Positions 9,682-19,428 of a stretch of DNA of 64,000 nucleotides are shown one piece after another; positions within the stretch are counted from its first letter, which is position 1, and each line of letters starts with the position of its first letter. This stretch comes from Limibacillus halophilus. GTDB taxonomy: Bacteria; Pseudomonadota; Alphaproteobacteria; Kiloniellales; CECT-8803. Both the position numbers and the translations under genes were made by a program. The stretch spans positions 372,001-436,000 of the forward strand of contig NZ_JACHXA010000001.1 of assembly GCF_014191775.1 (NCBI RefSeq), written 5' to 3'. The notes under the pieces are model-generated. The model saw nothing but the letters and a program-made list of their open reading frames with translations. It was not told where the DNA came from and searched no databases.

Positions 9682-10713
9682 ATGAAAAAGACTGTAATCT
9701 TTTCGGCAGCAGCCGTAGCAGCCGTTCTGGTTGCGCAGGCCGCCGAGGCCCGTGATCGCATCCAGATCGTCGGCTCCTCCACCGTATTCCCCTACACTCA
9801 GGCCGTCGCTGAAGAGTTCGCCAACAAGACCGGAATGCAGGCCCCCGTGGTCGAGTCCACCGGTACCGGTGGCGGCATGAAGATCTTCTGCCAGGGCGTC
9901 GGCGAAGCGCACCCGGACATCACCGGCGCGTCGCGCGCCATGAAGCAGTCCGAATGGGAGCTTTGCAACAAGAACGGCGTCACCAGCGTCTCCGAGGCCC
10001 TGATCGGTTTCGATGGTCTGTCCATCGCCGTTTCCAGAGAAGGCGCAGAGATCGACGTTACCAAAGCTCAGCTCTTCCAGGCGCTGTCCGCGAAGGTCGA
10101 GATCGACGGCCAGATTGTGGACAACCCGTACCAGAAGTGGAGCGAAATCGACGCAAGCCTCCCCGACACGAAGATTCAGGTCTTCGGCCCGCCCCCGACG
10201 TCGGGTACCCGCGATGCTTTCGTCGAACTGGTTATGGAAGAAGGTTGTGAGACCTTTGCTGCCATTGATGCGCTGCCCAAGGACGAAAAGAAAGCCGTCT
10301 GCCAGCGTATGCGCCAGGACGGACCTTTCATCGAAGCCGGCGAGAACGATAACCTGATCGTTCAGCGCCTCGAAGCCGATCCGAATGCGTACGGTATCTT
10401 CGGCTATTCGTTCCTCTACGAGAACGAGGACCGGTTGCAGGGCATCAAGGTCGCGGGTGTTTCGCCGACGTTTGACACCATTGCCGATGGATCCTACGGC
10501 GTTTCCCGCCCGCTGTTCGTGTACATCAAGAATGCGCACCGCGGCGTGATCCCCGGCCTTGAGGAGTTCGTTGCCGAGTATATGAGCGACGCAGCGTTGG
10601 CCTCAGACGGTTACTTGAACGAGCGTGGCTTGGTCGCCCTTTCCGACGAGAAGCGTCAGGCGGTGCAGGAGCAAGTCATTGGCGCAATGGGCATGACCCG
10701 TTACACCAACTAA
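9682..10713 (+). CDS. pstS: Periplasmic phosphate-binding protein PstS
   Basis: This is the high-affinity phosphate receptor of the PstSCAB importer. The 343-residue protein starts at ATG 9682 (MKKTVIFSAAA) with a signal peptide ending near AEA at residue 22. An upstream ATG at 9664 is less likely because it would put charged residues before the signal. Phosphate-contact segments of the family are visible: IVGSSTVFPYTQ, ESTGTGGGMKIFC, ITGASRAM and PTSGTRDAF. A triple Pho box lies upstream. A strong stem-loop follows and separates it from pstC, as expected for a binding protein needed in excess over the membrane parts. Confidence 0.95.
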   Translation: MKKTVIFSAAAVAAVLVAQAAEARDRIQIVGSSTVFPYTQAVAEEFANKTGMQAPVVESTGTGGGMKIFCQGVGEAHPDITGASRAMKQSEWELCNKNGVTSVSEALIGFDGLSIAVSREGAEIDVTKAQLFQALSAKVEIDGQIVDNPYQKWSEIDASLPDTKIQVFGPPPTSGTRDAFVELVMEEGCETFAAIDALPKDEKKAVCQRMRQDGPFIEAGENDNLIVQRLEADPNAYGIFGYSFLYENEDRLQGIKVAGVSPTFDTIADGSYGVSRPLFVYIKNAHRGVIPGLEEFVAEYMSDAALASDGYLNERGLVALSDEKRQAVQEQVIGAMGMTRYTN

Positions 10714-10726
10714 TCAACCTGGGAAA

Positions 10727-10764
10727 CTCACGGTCGCCCCTAAAAGGCGGCCGTGAGCGTCTTT
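10727..10764 (+). terminator. Stem-loop / attenuator between pstS and pstC
   Basis: Arms at 10727-10738 and 10746-10757 pair over 12 bases with one wobble. The loop is 7 bases, followed by CGTCTTTTGC. It fits a partial terminator or mRNA-stabilising hairpin that would keep pstS transcripts more abundant than pstCAB. Confidence 0.65.
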
Positions 10765-10830
10765 TGCAAACGAACCCCGAACCAGCCTGCTCAAGCTTTC
10801 GAACAGGCATAAGGAAGCGACCCGTTCAAG

Positions 10831-12210
10831 ATGCTGTCGACCACCTTCATCTTGCTGATTGCGATCTCTCTGGCCAGCTTCATCCTTGGACGGTACCGCA
10901 TTGTCCGTCTGGCGGCCCAAGCCAACGCCGCCGCCCATTCCCTGCCTTCTTACCACGGTAGCTTCGTAGCGCTTTGGATTGGCGTACCCTGCCTGCTGTT
11001 CGTTCTGGTCTGGGCGGCGCTCGAGCCTGTTATCCTGGACGCCGCCCTGCTCGCTTCACTTCCGCCGGAGCAACTGCAAGGCTTGTTGCAGGGCGAGGAA
11101 AACCTCCTGCTGGCCGAGATACGCTCGGTTTCGCGTGGTCTGGTGTTTGGCGAGCCGGACCCCTTTGTGGTGGAAGCGGCAGCCCGGCTGAACGCGTGGA
11201 AAGCCGTTGCCTCCTGGTCGATGCTAGCGGCCTCTCTCGGCCTTGCTGCCGCCATCCTGTTCGTCAGCTACAGACGCATCGCCCTTCATTTCCGCGCGCG
11301 TCAGGCCGTGGAGAGAATATTATCCGGACTGATGGTAACCTGCTCAGTGTTGGCCATACTTGTGACCTTGGGCATCGTGTCGTCTTTGCTGTTCGAGGCT
11401 TTCCGATTCTTTGAACGCGTGCCGGTGAGCGAGTTCCTGTTCGGCCTCAATTGGGAACCGCAGATTCCCATCCGTGCCGATCAGGTTGCCGGATCGGGCG
11501 CTTTTGGCGCCATCCCGGTTTTCATGGGCACCTTGTTGATTGCCGCGATTGCAATGCTGGTGGCAACGCCGATCGGGCTTTTTGCGGCTATCTATCTGGC
11601 GGAGTACGCCAACAGCCGGGTCCGCGCGATCGTGAAACCGATCATGGAAATTCTGGCGGGCATACCGACGGTGGTTTACGGCTTTTTCGCCGTTCTGGTG
11701 GTGGCGCCGGCCTTACGCGAGGCTGGAAACTCCCTCGGGCTTGATGTCGCGCCGAACAGCGCCCTGGCGGCCGGATCGGTGATGGGCATCATGATTTTGC
11801 CATTCATTTCTTCGTTGTCTGATGACGCGTTAGCCGCAGTGCCGCGATCGCTCCGCGAGGGCTCCTACGCGATGGGCGCCACCAAAGCAGAGACGATCCG
11901 CAACGTGCTGCTGCCAGCAGCCCTACCGGGCATCGTCGGCGGTGTTCTGCTCGCGGTCTCACGCGCCATTGGCGAAACCATGATCGTGGTGATGGCGGCG
12001 GGCCTGATCGCCACTTTGACGGTTAACCCTGCCGATTCCGTAACGACGGTGACGGTGCAGATCGTCACATTGCTGATTGGCGATACCGAATTTGACAACC
12101 CGAAGACGCTGGCCGCTTTTGCGCTCGGATTGCTGCTTTTCGTCATCACGCTGTTCTTGAATGTGTTGGCGTTGAAGATCGTCCAGAAATACAGGGAAAA
12201 GTACGACTGA
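10831..12210 (+). CDS. pstC: Phosphate ABC transporter permease PstC
   Basis: This is one of the two inner-membrane subunits that form the phosphate channel. The 459-residue protein has an extra N-terminal membrane part (segments near residues 2-20, 45-65 and 130-150) before the binding-protein-dependent permease domain. That long form is common in Proteobacteria. The EAA-type cytoplasmic loop that docks on PstB is seen around YAMGATKAETIRNVLLPAALPGI. The start ATG has AAGGAAG upstream. The stop overlaps the pstA start by one base (TGATG), implying coupled translation. Confidence 0.93.
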   Translation: MLSTTFILLIAISLASFILGRYRIVRLAAQANAAAHSLPSYHGSFVALWIGVPCLLFVLVWAALEPVILDAALLASLPPEQLQGLLQGEENLLLAEIRSVSRGLVFGEPDPFVVEAAARLNAWKAVASWSMLAASLGLAAAILFVSYRRIALHFRARQAVERILSGLMVTCSVLAILVTLGIVSSLLFEAFRFFERVPVSEFLFGLNWEPQIPIRADQVAGSGAFGAIPVFMGTLLIAAIAMLVATPIGLFAAIYLAEYANSRVRAIVKPIMEILAGIPTVVYGFFAVLVVAPALREAGNSLGLDVAPNSALAAGSVMGIMILPFISSLSDDALAAVPRSLREGSYAMGATKAETIRNVLLPAALPGIVGGVLLAVSRAIGETMIVVMAAGLIATLTVNPADSVTTVTVQIVTLLIGDTEFDNPKTLAAFALGLLLFVITLFLNVLALKIVQKYREKYD

Positions 12211-13502
12211 TGGCCTCAATGCAATCACCCCAAACAGCGAAGTTCGATTGGTTTGGCAAGGCCCAGGAAGCCCGTCGCCGACGCCGTCACGCGGCGGATC
12301 GACGCTTGCAGTTCTATGGAATCGCGGCCATTGGCACGGCGATTTTGCTTCTGGGCGTTCTGCTGGTATCTCTGATGATGAATGGCTCGCCCGCCTTTAC
12401 TCAAAGCCACGTCACCTTCCAGGTGTTTGTCGACCCGGCAAAGGTCGAGGCCGAAGACCCGGGCTCAGGCGATTTCCGGGGTATTGTTCGTCGCGGCTTC
12501 GAGGGGTTGGTTTCCCAAGAACTCTCGCGTCGTGATGGCCGGGACTTTCACGACATGCTGAGTCGGGGCGCTCAGTACATGCTTCGCGATACGGTCGTGG
12601 AGAATCCGCGATTGATCGGCCAGACGATAACGGTCACCTACCCCTTTGCCGATCCGATGGATCAGCTCCACAAGGGTCTGATCGACCGCGATACACCGGA
12701 GAGCCAGCGCCGCGTCTCCGACAAGCAGATTGCCTGGTATGACGAGATGGCCGCTTCCGGCGCCATATCCAAGCCCTTCAACTGGGCGCTGTTCTTCAAT
12801 GCGGACAGTCGCTTCCCGGAACTGGCGGGGCTGGCGGGCGCCTTGGTGGGCTCCTTTTACGCGCTCATGGTTTGTTTTCTCATATCCTTTCCGGTTGGCG
12901 TGGCCGCCGCTGTCTATCTGGAGGAGTTTGCGCCTAGAAACCGGGCGACGGACTTGATTGAGGTGAACATCAACAACCTGGCCGCGGTGCCGTCCGTCGT
13001 CTTCGGGTTGCTCGGTCTTGCGGTGTTCTTGAATTTCTTCGGTTTGCCGCGCTCGTCGCCGCTGGTTGGTGGCATGGTTCTTTCGTTGATGACATTGCCG
13101 ACGATGATCATCGTGACCAGGGCGGCGCTCAAGGCGGTGCCTCCCTCGATCCGGGAGGCGGCGTTGGGTGTGGGTGCCTCGCGCCACCAGGTTGTCATGC
13201 ACCACGTATTGCCGCTTGCCATCCCGGGCATTCTGACCGGCACTATCATCGGTCTTGCGCAAGCTTTGGGTGAGACGGCGCCCCTGTTGTTGATCGGCAT
13301 GAATGCCTTCATCACCTCGGCACCGGGCGGCATCACCGAACCTGCGACCGCACTGCCAACGCAAGTGTTCATCTGGGCGGACAGCCCAGAGCGAGGCTTC
13401 GTTTCACGAACCTCTGCGGCGATCTTGGTGTTGATCGGATTTCTCATCGTAATGAATGGCGTGGCGGTGTTTCTACGTCAGCGTCTGGAACGAAAATGGT
13501 AG
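12210..13502 (+). CDS. pstA: Phosphate ABC transporter permease PstA
   Basis: This is the second membrane subunit of the phosphate importer, 430 residues. It has one N-terminal membrane segment (near residues 30-52), a long periplasmic insert (about residues 60-200), and then the permease domain with the loop [25 protein letters not shown]. The long N-terminal part is the form usual in this class. It overlaps pstC by one base and its stop lies just before pstB. DNA-level coupling and family placement make the assignment firm. Confidence 0.93.
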   Translation: MASMQSPQTAKFDWFGKAQEARRRRRHAADRRLQFYGIAAIGTAILLLGVLLVSLMMNGSPAFTQSHVTFQVFVDPAKVEAEDPGSGDFRGIVRRGFEGLVSQELSRRDGRDFHDMLSRGAQYMLRDTVVENPRLIGQTITVTYPFADPMDQLHKGLIDRDTPESQRRVSDKQIAWYDEMAASGAISKPFNWALFFNADSRFPELAGLAGALVGSFYALMVCFLISFPVGVAAAVYLEEFAPRNRATDLIEVNINNLAAVPSVVFGLLGLAVFLNFFGLPRSSPLVGGMVLSLMTLPTMIIVTRAALKAVPPSIREAALGVGASRHQVVMHHVLPLAIPGILTGTIIGLAQALGETAPLLLIGMNAFITSAPGGITEPATALPTQVFIWADSPERGFVSRTSAAILVLIGFLIVMNGVAVFLRQRLERKW

Positions 13503-13513
13503 GAGAGCAACAG

Positions 13514-14359
13514 ATGGCCCAGCCGGAGCAGGTCGCCGAGATCGCGCAGGAAGAATTACCGGCTTCCAAAGGCGTTGGTGAAGCACCGCTTGCCAATCCC
13601 GCGAAGCCGAAGATGGTGACGCGGGACGTGAATGTTCACTATGGCGAGAAGCATGCGCTGCGCGGCGTCAATCTCGACATAAACGCCAACCAGGTGACTG
13701 CCCTGATCGGGCCGTCCGGCTGTGGCAAGTCCACCTATCTTCGCTGCTTGAACCGTATGAACGATGTGATCGACGGGTGTCGCGTGACGGGCGAACTGCA
13801 TCTGGACAACGAAGATATCTACGATCCCAGGTTGGACGTGGTACAGCTGCGCGCGCGCGTCGGTATGGTATTTCAGAAACCGAACCCTTTCCCGAAGTCG
13901 ATCTTCGACAATATCGCCTATGGACCGCGCATACATGGGATCGGACGCAACCGGACCGACGTCGAGGAGATTGTCGAATCCAGTCTGCGCAAGGCCGGGC
14001 TTTGGGAGGAAGTGAAGGATCGGCTTGATGGGCCGGGCACGGGTCTTTCCGGCGGCCAGCAGCAGCGCCTGTGTATCGCCCGGGCCATAGCGGTTAGCCC
14101 CGAGGTGATCCTGATGGACGAACCCTGTTCGGCTCTTGATCCCATAGCGACTGCGCGGATCGAGGAGTTGATCGACGACCTGCGCCGCAACTTTACAATC
14201 GTCATAGTCACACATTCGATGCAACAGGCCGCGCGCGTGTCGCAGCGCACGGCGTTTTTCCATCTGGGCGAGTTAGTCGAGGAAGGTGACACCGACGCTG
14301 TGTTTACCGTTCCGAAGGACAAACGCACTCAAGGATACATCACGGGCCGGTTTGGCTGA
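13514..14359 (+). CDS. pstB: Phosphate ABC transporter ATPase PstB
   Basis: PstB powers phosphate import. The 281-residue product shows Walker A (GPSGCGKST), the PstB-typical CLNRMND, signature [14 protein letters not shown] and Walker B ([13 protein letters not shown]). I choose ATG 13514 because AGGAG sits 8 bases before it; an upstream in-frame ATG at 13496 overlaps the pstA stop and lacks a site. The N-terminal 30 residues before the ABC core are longer than in E. coli and low in complexity. It lies between pstA and phoU in one operon. Confidence 0.95.
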   Translation: MAQPEQVAEIAQEELPASKGVGEAPLANPAKPKMVTRDVNVHYGEKHALRGVNLDINANQVTALIGPSGCGKSTYLRCLNRMNDVIDGCRVTGELHLDNEDIYDPRLDVVQLRARVGMVFQKPNPFPKSIFDNIAYGPRIHGIGRNRTDVEEIVESSLRKAGLWEEVKDRLDGPGTGLSGGQQQRLCIARAIAVSPEVILMDEPCSALDPIATARIEELIDDLRRNFTIVIVTHSMQQAARVSQRTAFFHLGELVEEGDTDAVFTVPKDKRTQGYITGRFG

Positions 14360-14407
14360 TCAAAGATAGACTTGGTAGGGCCGAACCAGCAGAGGCGGGA
14401 GAAGAAC

Positions 14408-15166
14408 ATGGGAACGGGCAACGAGCACAAGGATCATATCGTCAGGTCTTTCGACGAGCAGTTGGATCTGCTGACGCAGTCGATCGTGCGGATGGGCGGG
14501 ATAGCCGAAAGCCAGCTTTCGCTATCGATTCAGGCGCTGGTGAGGCGTGACTCCGACCTGGCCGGGAAAGTGGTCGCAAACGACGCCGAACTGGACAGAC
14601 TGGAGCACCAGGTCGACGAAATGGTGGTCCGGCTGCTGGCGCTTCGCCAGCCAATGGCTATCGACCTTCGCGATGTAATCTCCGCCCTGAAAATTTCCTC
14701 CGACGCGGAACGGATCGGCGACTACATCCGGAATATCGCCAAACGCACACTGGCGCTCAACCAACTGCCGCCAATCAAACCGCTGTACGCGATCCCGCGT
14801 ATGGCGCAGCTTGTCGAAACCTCCATCAAGGATGTGTTCGATGCCTATGTGGAACGCGATGTCGAGCGCGCGGCGGAGGTGTGGCGACGGGACGAAGAAG
14901 TGGACGAGATGTACACCAGCCTGTTCCGCGAACTTCTCACCTACATGATGGAAGACCCTCGCTCAATCACGACCTGTACACACCTGCTGTTCATCGCCAA
15001 GAATATCGAACGTATCGGCGATCATGCGACTAACATCGCCGAGGTCGTGACTTTTCTGGTGACAGGCAAGCATCTGACCGAAGGGCGCCCCAAAGGCGAT
15101 ACCACGAGCTACACTGTATTCACGCAAGACAGCCAGGAGGCGGAGGGTGGGAACCACGATGCTTGA
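14408..15166 (+). CDS. phoU: Phosphate signalling protein PhoU
   Basis: PhoU links the Pst transporter to PhoR and represses the Pho response when phosphate is plentiful. The 252-residue protein is all helical with two PhoU repeats. The family's metal-binding style motifs are present: DLRDVISALKISSDAERIGDYIRNIAKR in the first repeat and TCTHLLFIAKNIERIGDHATNIAE in the second. ATG 14408 follows GGCGGGAGAAGAAC and is preferred to an upstream in-frame TTG at 14372. It overlaps the phoB start by 8 bases. Confidence 0.95.
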   Translation: MGTGNEHKDHIVRSFDEQLDLLTQSIVRMGGIAESQLSLSIQALVRRDSDLAGKVVANDAELDRLEHQVDEMVVRLLALRQPMAIDLRDVISALKISSDAERIGDYIRNIAKRTLALNQLPPIKPLYAIPRMAQLVETSIKDVFDAYVERDVERAAEVWRRDEEVDEMYTSLFRELLTYMMEDPRSITTCTHLLFIAKNIERIGDHATNIAEVVTFLVTGKHLTEGRPKGDTTSYTVFTQDSQEAEGGNHDA

Positions 15167-15902
15167 ACGGAACGCTTCGCAGGCCGTCAAACCGCTGGTG
15201 CTCATCGTTGAGGACGAAGACGCCTTGGTGACATTGCTGCGCTACAACCTGGAGCGCGAGGGATACCGAACGGCGGCGGCCCGTGACGGTGAAGAAGCCT
15301 TGGTTATGGTCAAGGAGGAAACGCCGGATATCATTCTGCTCGACTGGATGTTGCCCCTGACATCGGGCATCGAAGTGTGCCGCCAACTCCGTCGCAGGCC
15401 GGATACCAAAGATGTGCCCGTGGTGATGCTGACGGCGCGTGGCGAAGAGGGCGACAAGGTTCGCGGGCTCAACAGCGGCGCGGACGATTATATTACCAAA
15501 CCGTTCTCCCCTGCGGAGCTGGTCGCCCGATTGCGGGCGGTCATGCGTCGGGCGCAGCCGGCCTTGGCGGCGGATACTCTTGAGTTCGAAGACATGATCA
15601 TGGATCTCGTTGCGCATAGGGTCCGGCGTGGAAGCCGCAACGTTCATCTCGGCCCGACCGAGTATCGGCTCTTGCGCCATCTGTTGCAGCACCCGGGGCG
15701 CGTATTTAGCCGGGAGCAGCTTCTCGATGCCGTTTGGGGACACGATGTCTACGTTGAGCCGCGTACGGTGGATGTGCACATCAGGCGTTTGCGCAAGGCA
15801 TTGAACGAGGGCGACGAGGCCGATTTGATCCGCACGGTCAGGGCGGCGGGCTATGCTCTCGACAAGCCCATGACAGACGGTGACGCGATAGCCATGAAAT
15901 AG
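15159..15902 (+). CDS. phoB: Phosphate regulon response regulator PhoB
   Basis: PhoB is the DNA-binding response regulator that activates Pho-box promoters once phosphorylated by PhoR. The 247-residue protein has a receiver domain with acidic pocket EDED, the phospho-acceptor aspartate near residue 62 (LLDWMLP) and the conserved lysine in ITKPFSP. A winged-helix OmpR-type DNA-binding domain follows (LGPTEYRLLRHLL, VDVHIRRLRKAL). The ATG at 15159 follows GGAGGCGGAGGG; a GTG at 15147 is possible. Its target is probably the triple Pho box before pstS. Confidence 0.95.
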   Translation: MLERNASQAVKPLVLIVEDEDALVTLLRYNLEREGYRTAAARDGEEALVMVKEETPDIILLDWMLPLTSGIEVCRQLRRRPDTKDVPVVMLTARGEEGDKVRGLNSGADDYITKPFSPAELVARLRAVMRRAQPALAADTLEFEDMIMDLVAHRVRRGSRNVHLGPTEYRLLRHLLQHPGRVFSREQLLDAVWGHDVYVEPRTVDVHIRRLRKALNEGDEADLIRTVRAAGYALDKPMTDGDAIAMK

Positions 15903-15963
15903 CCGCTTGATTTAGCGGACCTCGCGCCCAAATCGTTAGGGTCTTTATTTGGGAGCGAACGCC

Positions 15964-16677
15964 GTGAGATCCGTTATGGAAGAATCAAAGGTAATTCAGT
16001 TGGAAGGCGTTCGTTTGACCCTGTCGGCGGCCTCCGGCCCGGTGGAGATATTGCGCGGGCTCGACCTCGAAATCGAGGCCGGCGAAACGGTGAGCATCGT
16101 GGGGCCGTCCGGGTCCGGCAAGTCCTCCATGATGATGTTGATCGCTGGGCTGGAGCGGGCAACTGCGGGCCGAGTTCAAATCGATGGAACCGATTTGACG
16201 AATCTCAATGAAGACGCGCTCGCGCGCTTTCGCCGTGATCGTATCGGCATCGTTTTCCAGGATTTTCACCTGATTCCAACGATGAACGCCCTGGAGAATG
16301 TCGCGGTGCCCCTCGAGTTCGCGGCAGCACCTGACCCTTTTGCGCGCGCAGCCGAGGTATTGGAGCAAGTTGGGCTCGGTCAGCGCCTTACACATTTCCC
16401 CTGGCAGCTTTCCGGCGGTGAGCAGCAGCGTGTAGCTCTGGCGCGCGCGTTTGCCTCAGGCCCGCGACTGCTGTTGGCCGACGAGCCAACAGGCAATCTG
16501 GACGGCGAGACGGGGCGTCAGGTGATAGAGCTGCTTTTCACTTTGCAACGCGAGCAAGGCACGACTCTTTTGTTGATCACGCACGATCCTGCCCTCGCCG
16601 CGCGCTGTGATCGCCAAGTACGAATCCTGGACGGCCGCATCGAAGCGGACAGCCGTCTGTCGGCGGCGGCTCAGTAA
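15964..16677 (+). CDS. ABC transporter ATP-binding protein, YbbA/LolD-like
   Basis: This is the ATPase partner of the large FtsX-type permease encoded 5 bases downstream. The pair resembles E. coli YbbA-YbbP and, more distantly, LolCDE and MacB, which work mechanically on the periplasmic side instead of moving small solutes. Walker A is [10 protein letters not shown], the signature [14 protein letters not shown] and Walker [17 protein letters not shown] at 15964 is chosen because GGGAG lies 8 bases before it; an ATG follows at 15976. The substrate cannot be told from sequence. Confidence 0.88.
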   Translation: MRSVMEESKVIQLEGVRLTLSAASGPVEILRGLDLEIEAGETVSIVGPSGSGKSSMMMLIAGLERATAGRVQIDGTDLTNLNEDALARFRRDRIGIVFQDFHLIPTMNALENVAVPLEFAAAPDPFARAAEVLEQVGLGQRLTHFPWQLSGGEQQRVALARAFASGPRLLLADEPTGNLDGETGRQVIELLFTLQREQGTTLLLITHDPALAARCDRQVRILDGRIEADSRLSAAAQ

Positions 16678-16682
16678 ATTTC

Positions 16683-19265
16683 TTGTCCAGCATCACAAAG
16701 AACGAGCAAACCTTGTCGCTTCTAGGAAGCCTAGCCCAGCCTTTCAGACTGGCACGCCGCGAATTACGTGGTGGCCTGAAGGGATTCCGGATTTTTATAG
16801 CCTGCCTGGCGCTGGGAGTAGCGACGATCGCAGGGGTCGGGTCGTTGTCCGAGGCGATGCTTTCATCGCTTCGCACGGACGGGCGCGCACTCCTGGGCGG
16901 CGACGTTGAGGTTCGATTGATCCATCGTGAGGCCAGCGCGGCAGAGGAGTCCTGGTTCCGTGCCAGCAGCAAGCGCCTCTCGCGTACAGCCGACCTGCGC
17001 ACCATGGCGCGCAGCGGTCTGCAACCGGATGGCACGACGCAGGGGCGACAGCGGTTGGTCGAGTTGAAAGCGGTTGATGAGACCTACCCGCTGTATGGCG
17101 CGTTCAAAAGCGACCCGCAATCAGACCTGCCGGACCTTCTGGCCTATCGAGACGGCCGCTGGGGTGCGCTCGTCGATACCGCTCTGTTGGTGGCGCTGGA
17201 AATAGAGGCCGGCGATGCCTTGCGAATCGGTAACGTCGACTATGAGGTTCGCGGTACGGTCAAGCGCGAGCCTGACCGTGCGGCGCGCGCCTTTACCCTG
17301 GGGCCGCGGGTGCTTGTGGGGTTGGCCAGCCTCGAAGGAAGTGGGTTGCTGCAGCCGGGGAGCCTCGCCTACCACCACTATCGTCTTGAGCCGCGCGATG
17401 GATTGACGCCGGAGCAATGGATAGATGCGACGAAGGAGCGTTTTCCCGAGGCAGGGTGGCGGATCGTCGACGTAGCAGGTGGTGCGCCTGGGATGGAGCG
17501 TTTCGTCGAACGTGTCACCCTTTTTATGACTCTGGTTGGGCTGACGGCATTGCTGGTTGGGGGCGTCGGAGTCGCCAACGCCGTGCGCAGCTACCTGGGT
17601 GAGAAGCGCAAGGTGATTGCCACCTTGAAGGCGCTCGGCGCCTCGGCCCGTCAGATCTTTTTGACATACCTTCTGCAGATTCTTGCCATCGCCGGACTTG
17701 GCATAGCCATAGGGCTCGCCATCGGCGCAGCCGTACCTTTGGCGGTCGGTCCTCTCTTGGCCGACCGGCTTAACCTTTCAAGCTTGGGCGGCCTTTATCC
17801 GCAGCCCTTACTGCTTGCCGCCCTGTTTGGGCTGTTGGTGACCCTGTCCTTCTCTCTTTGGCCCCTTGGGCGTGCTCAAGCCGAACGGGCAGCCGGGCTT
17901 TTCAGGGAGCAGGGCAGCAGCGAGCGCCGTCTGCCGGCCCCATGGGTTGTGATCGTTACGCTGATGGCCGCGGCAGCACTTGCCGGTCTTGCAATCATCA
18001 CCTCAACGGACCGCCTGTTCGCGGCGGGGTTTGTAGCCGGATCGGTCGGCAGCCTTTTGGTGTTCCGTCTCGCGGCTGCGGGTGTCATGGCTGCGGCGCG
18101 CGCTTTGCCACGCTTTCGTACTGTTGAATTGCGGCTTGCGGTTGCCAGTCTGCACCGCCCAGGCGCTTCGACGGCCAGCGTGGTCGTGTCCTTAGGGTTG
18201 GGCCTGACGGTGCTGGTTGCCATCGCATTGATCGAAGGCAACCTTTCTCGTCAAGTGACGGAGCGCATTCCAGAGGAGGCGCCGGGCTTCTACTTTATCG
18301 ATATACAGCCCGAACAGGCGATGGCCTTCGAGGAAACCGTGCGCAGCGTGCCGGGAGTGGAGCGTATGCAGCGTGTCCCGATGTTGAGAGGCCGCATTAC
18401 CGCAGTAAACAGGGTGCCACCGGACCAGCTGGACCTGCCATCGGATGTCGCCTGGGTTTTCCAAGGTGATCGCGGACTGACTTGGTCACGGGAAATGCCG
18501 CCGGATTCACCGTTGGTCCTGGGTGAATGGTGGACTCCTGACTACAACGGCCCACCCCTGGTTTCACTGGACCACGATGTCGTGGAGGCGTTGGGCCTCG
18601 TGCTTGGTGACACCCTTACGGTCAATATCCTGGGGCGTAATGTCGAGGTAGAGATCGCCAACAGCAGGGAGATCGACTGGCAGGATCTGCAGATCGATTT
18701 CGTCATGGTGTTCTCGCCGGGCCTGCTCGAGAGCGCACCACAGAGTCAGATCGCGACGGTTACTTTGGACCCGGACCAGGAAGACTACTTGGAAAGGCTG
18801 GTCGTCAACCGCTTCCCTAATGTATCGGCTATCCGGGTCAAGGAAGCGCTGGCGCAGGCGGCGGAGTTCTTCGGCAAGGTCGCCGTGGCCATACGGGCGA
18901 CGGCGGGCTTGACGCTCCTTTCGGGCGTGCTGGTACTAGCGGGGGCTTTCGCGGCGGGTCACCGGCGCCGCGTTTATGATTCCGTTGTTCTGAAGGTGTT
19001 GGGTGCGACCCGCCGGCGTGTAGCGACCAGTTTTTTGTTGCAGTACGGGTTGTTGGGGCTGATTACGGCGGCCATTGCCGCGGCCATTGGTTCCTTGGCC
19101 GGATATGTCGTGGTGACGCAGGTCATGAAAGCGGAATTTATCTTTCTGCCGATGGCCGTCTTCCCGACGGCACTATTGGCTGCGGCTTTGACCTTGGGGA
19201 TCGGTTTCGTCGGCACTTGGCGGGCCCTTTCGATCAAACCGGCACCGCTATTGCGCAACGAATAA
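16683..19265 (+). CDS. Large FtsX-family ABC transporter permease, YbbP-like
   Basis: The 860-residue membrane protein has the architecture of YbbP. An N-terminal membrane segment (near residues 38-58) is followed by a periplasmic MacB-type domain, a first FtsX block of three helices (around residues 280-400), further central helices, a second periplasmic domain, and a C-terminal FtsX block (around 740-850). It pairs with the ATPase gene immediately upstream. The only reasonable start is TTG at 16683, as no ATG occurs until well inside the first helix, so the N-terminus is uncertain. Function in envelope maintenance or export is inferred from the family. Confidence 0.85.
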   Translation: MSSITKNEQTLSLLGSLAQPFRLARRELRGGLKGFRIFIACLALGVATIAGVGSLSEAMLSSLRTDGRALLGGDVEVRLIHREASAAEESWFRASSKRLSRTADLRTMARSGLQPDGTTQGRQRLVELKAVDETYPLYGAFKSDPQSDLPDLLAYRDGRWGALVDTALLVALEIEAGDALRIGNVDYEVRGTVKREPDRAARAFTLGPRVLVGLASLEGSGLLQPGSLAYHHYRLEPRDGLTPEQWIDATKERFPEAGWRIVDVAGGAPGMERFVERVTLFMTLVGLTALLVGGVGVANAVRSYLGEKRKVIATLKALGASARQIFLTYLLQILAIAGLGIAIGLAIGAAVPLAVGPLLADRLNLSSLGGLYPQPLLLAALFGLLVTLSFSLWPLGRAQAERAAGLFREQGSSERRLPAPWVVIVTLMAAAALAGLAIITSTDRLFAAGFVAGSVGSLLVFRLAAAGVMAAARALPRFRTVELRLAVASLHRPGASTASVVVSLGLGLTVLVAIALIEGNLSRQVTERIPEEAPGFYFIDIQPEQAMAFEETVRSVPGVERMQRVPMLRGRITAVNRVPPDQLDLPSDVAWVFQGDRGLTWSREMPPDSPLVLGEWWTPDYNGPPLVSLDHDVVEALGLVLGDTLTVNILGRNVEVEIANSREIDWQDLQIDFVMVFSPGLLESAPQSQIATVTLDPDQEDYLERLVVNRFPNVSAIRVKEALAQAAEFFGKVAVAIRATAGLTLLSGVLVLAGAFAAGHRRRVYDSVVLKVLGATRRRVATSFLLQYGLLGLITAAIAAAIGSLAGYVVVTQVMKAEFIFLPMAVFPTALLAAALTLGIGFVGTWRALSIKPAPLLRNE

Positions 19266-19357
19266 CTGGAAATGCCGCGGGATATTATGGAAATTACGCA
19301 ACAGGAGTGCGAGAATCTATTGAACGGACGACGGCTTTGACCAATATTTAGGCTCAA

Positions 19358-19410
19358 TCGGTGATGTCACCGAAGGGTTAACGGCATCTGCGGTTAAGCA
19401 GGTGGTATGC
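19358..19410 (+). promoter_or_regulatory. Structured 5' leader of the BI-1 gene
   Basis: Two stem-loops lie directly before the ribosome site: TCGGTGA-TG-TCACCGA (19358-19373) and a second with arms GCATCTGC and GCAG...ATGC around a GGTTAA loop (19384-19410). Rfam describes a ybhL leader motif before BI-1-type genes in alphaproteobacteria. I cannot confirm that this is it. Confidence 0.35.
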
Positions 19411-19428
19411 AGCAGGAGGAAGAATTAG

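Noticed and set aside
9601-10539. 312-codon open frame on the minus strand
   Set aside because: It is antisense to pstS and covers its promoter and Pho box; no family pattern is seen.
12465-13364. 299-codon open frame on the minus strand
   Set aside because: It is antisense to pstA and extremely rich in Arg, Gln and His, as expected for a shadow frame.
15903-15918. Stem CCGCT/AGCGG after phoB as terminator
   Set aside because: The stem has only five pairs and no T run follows directly.
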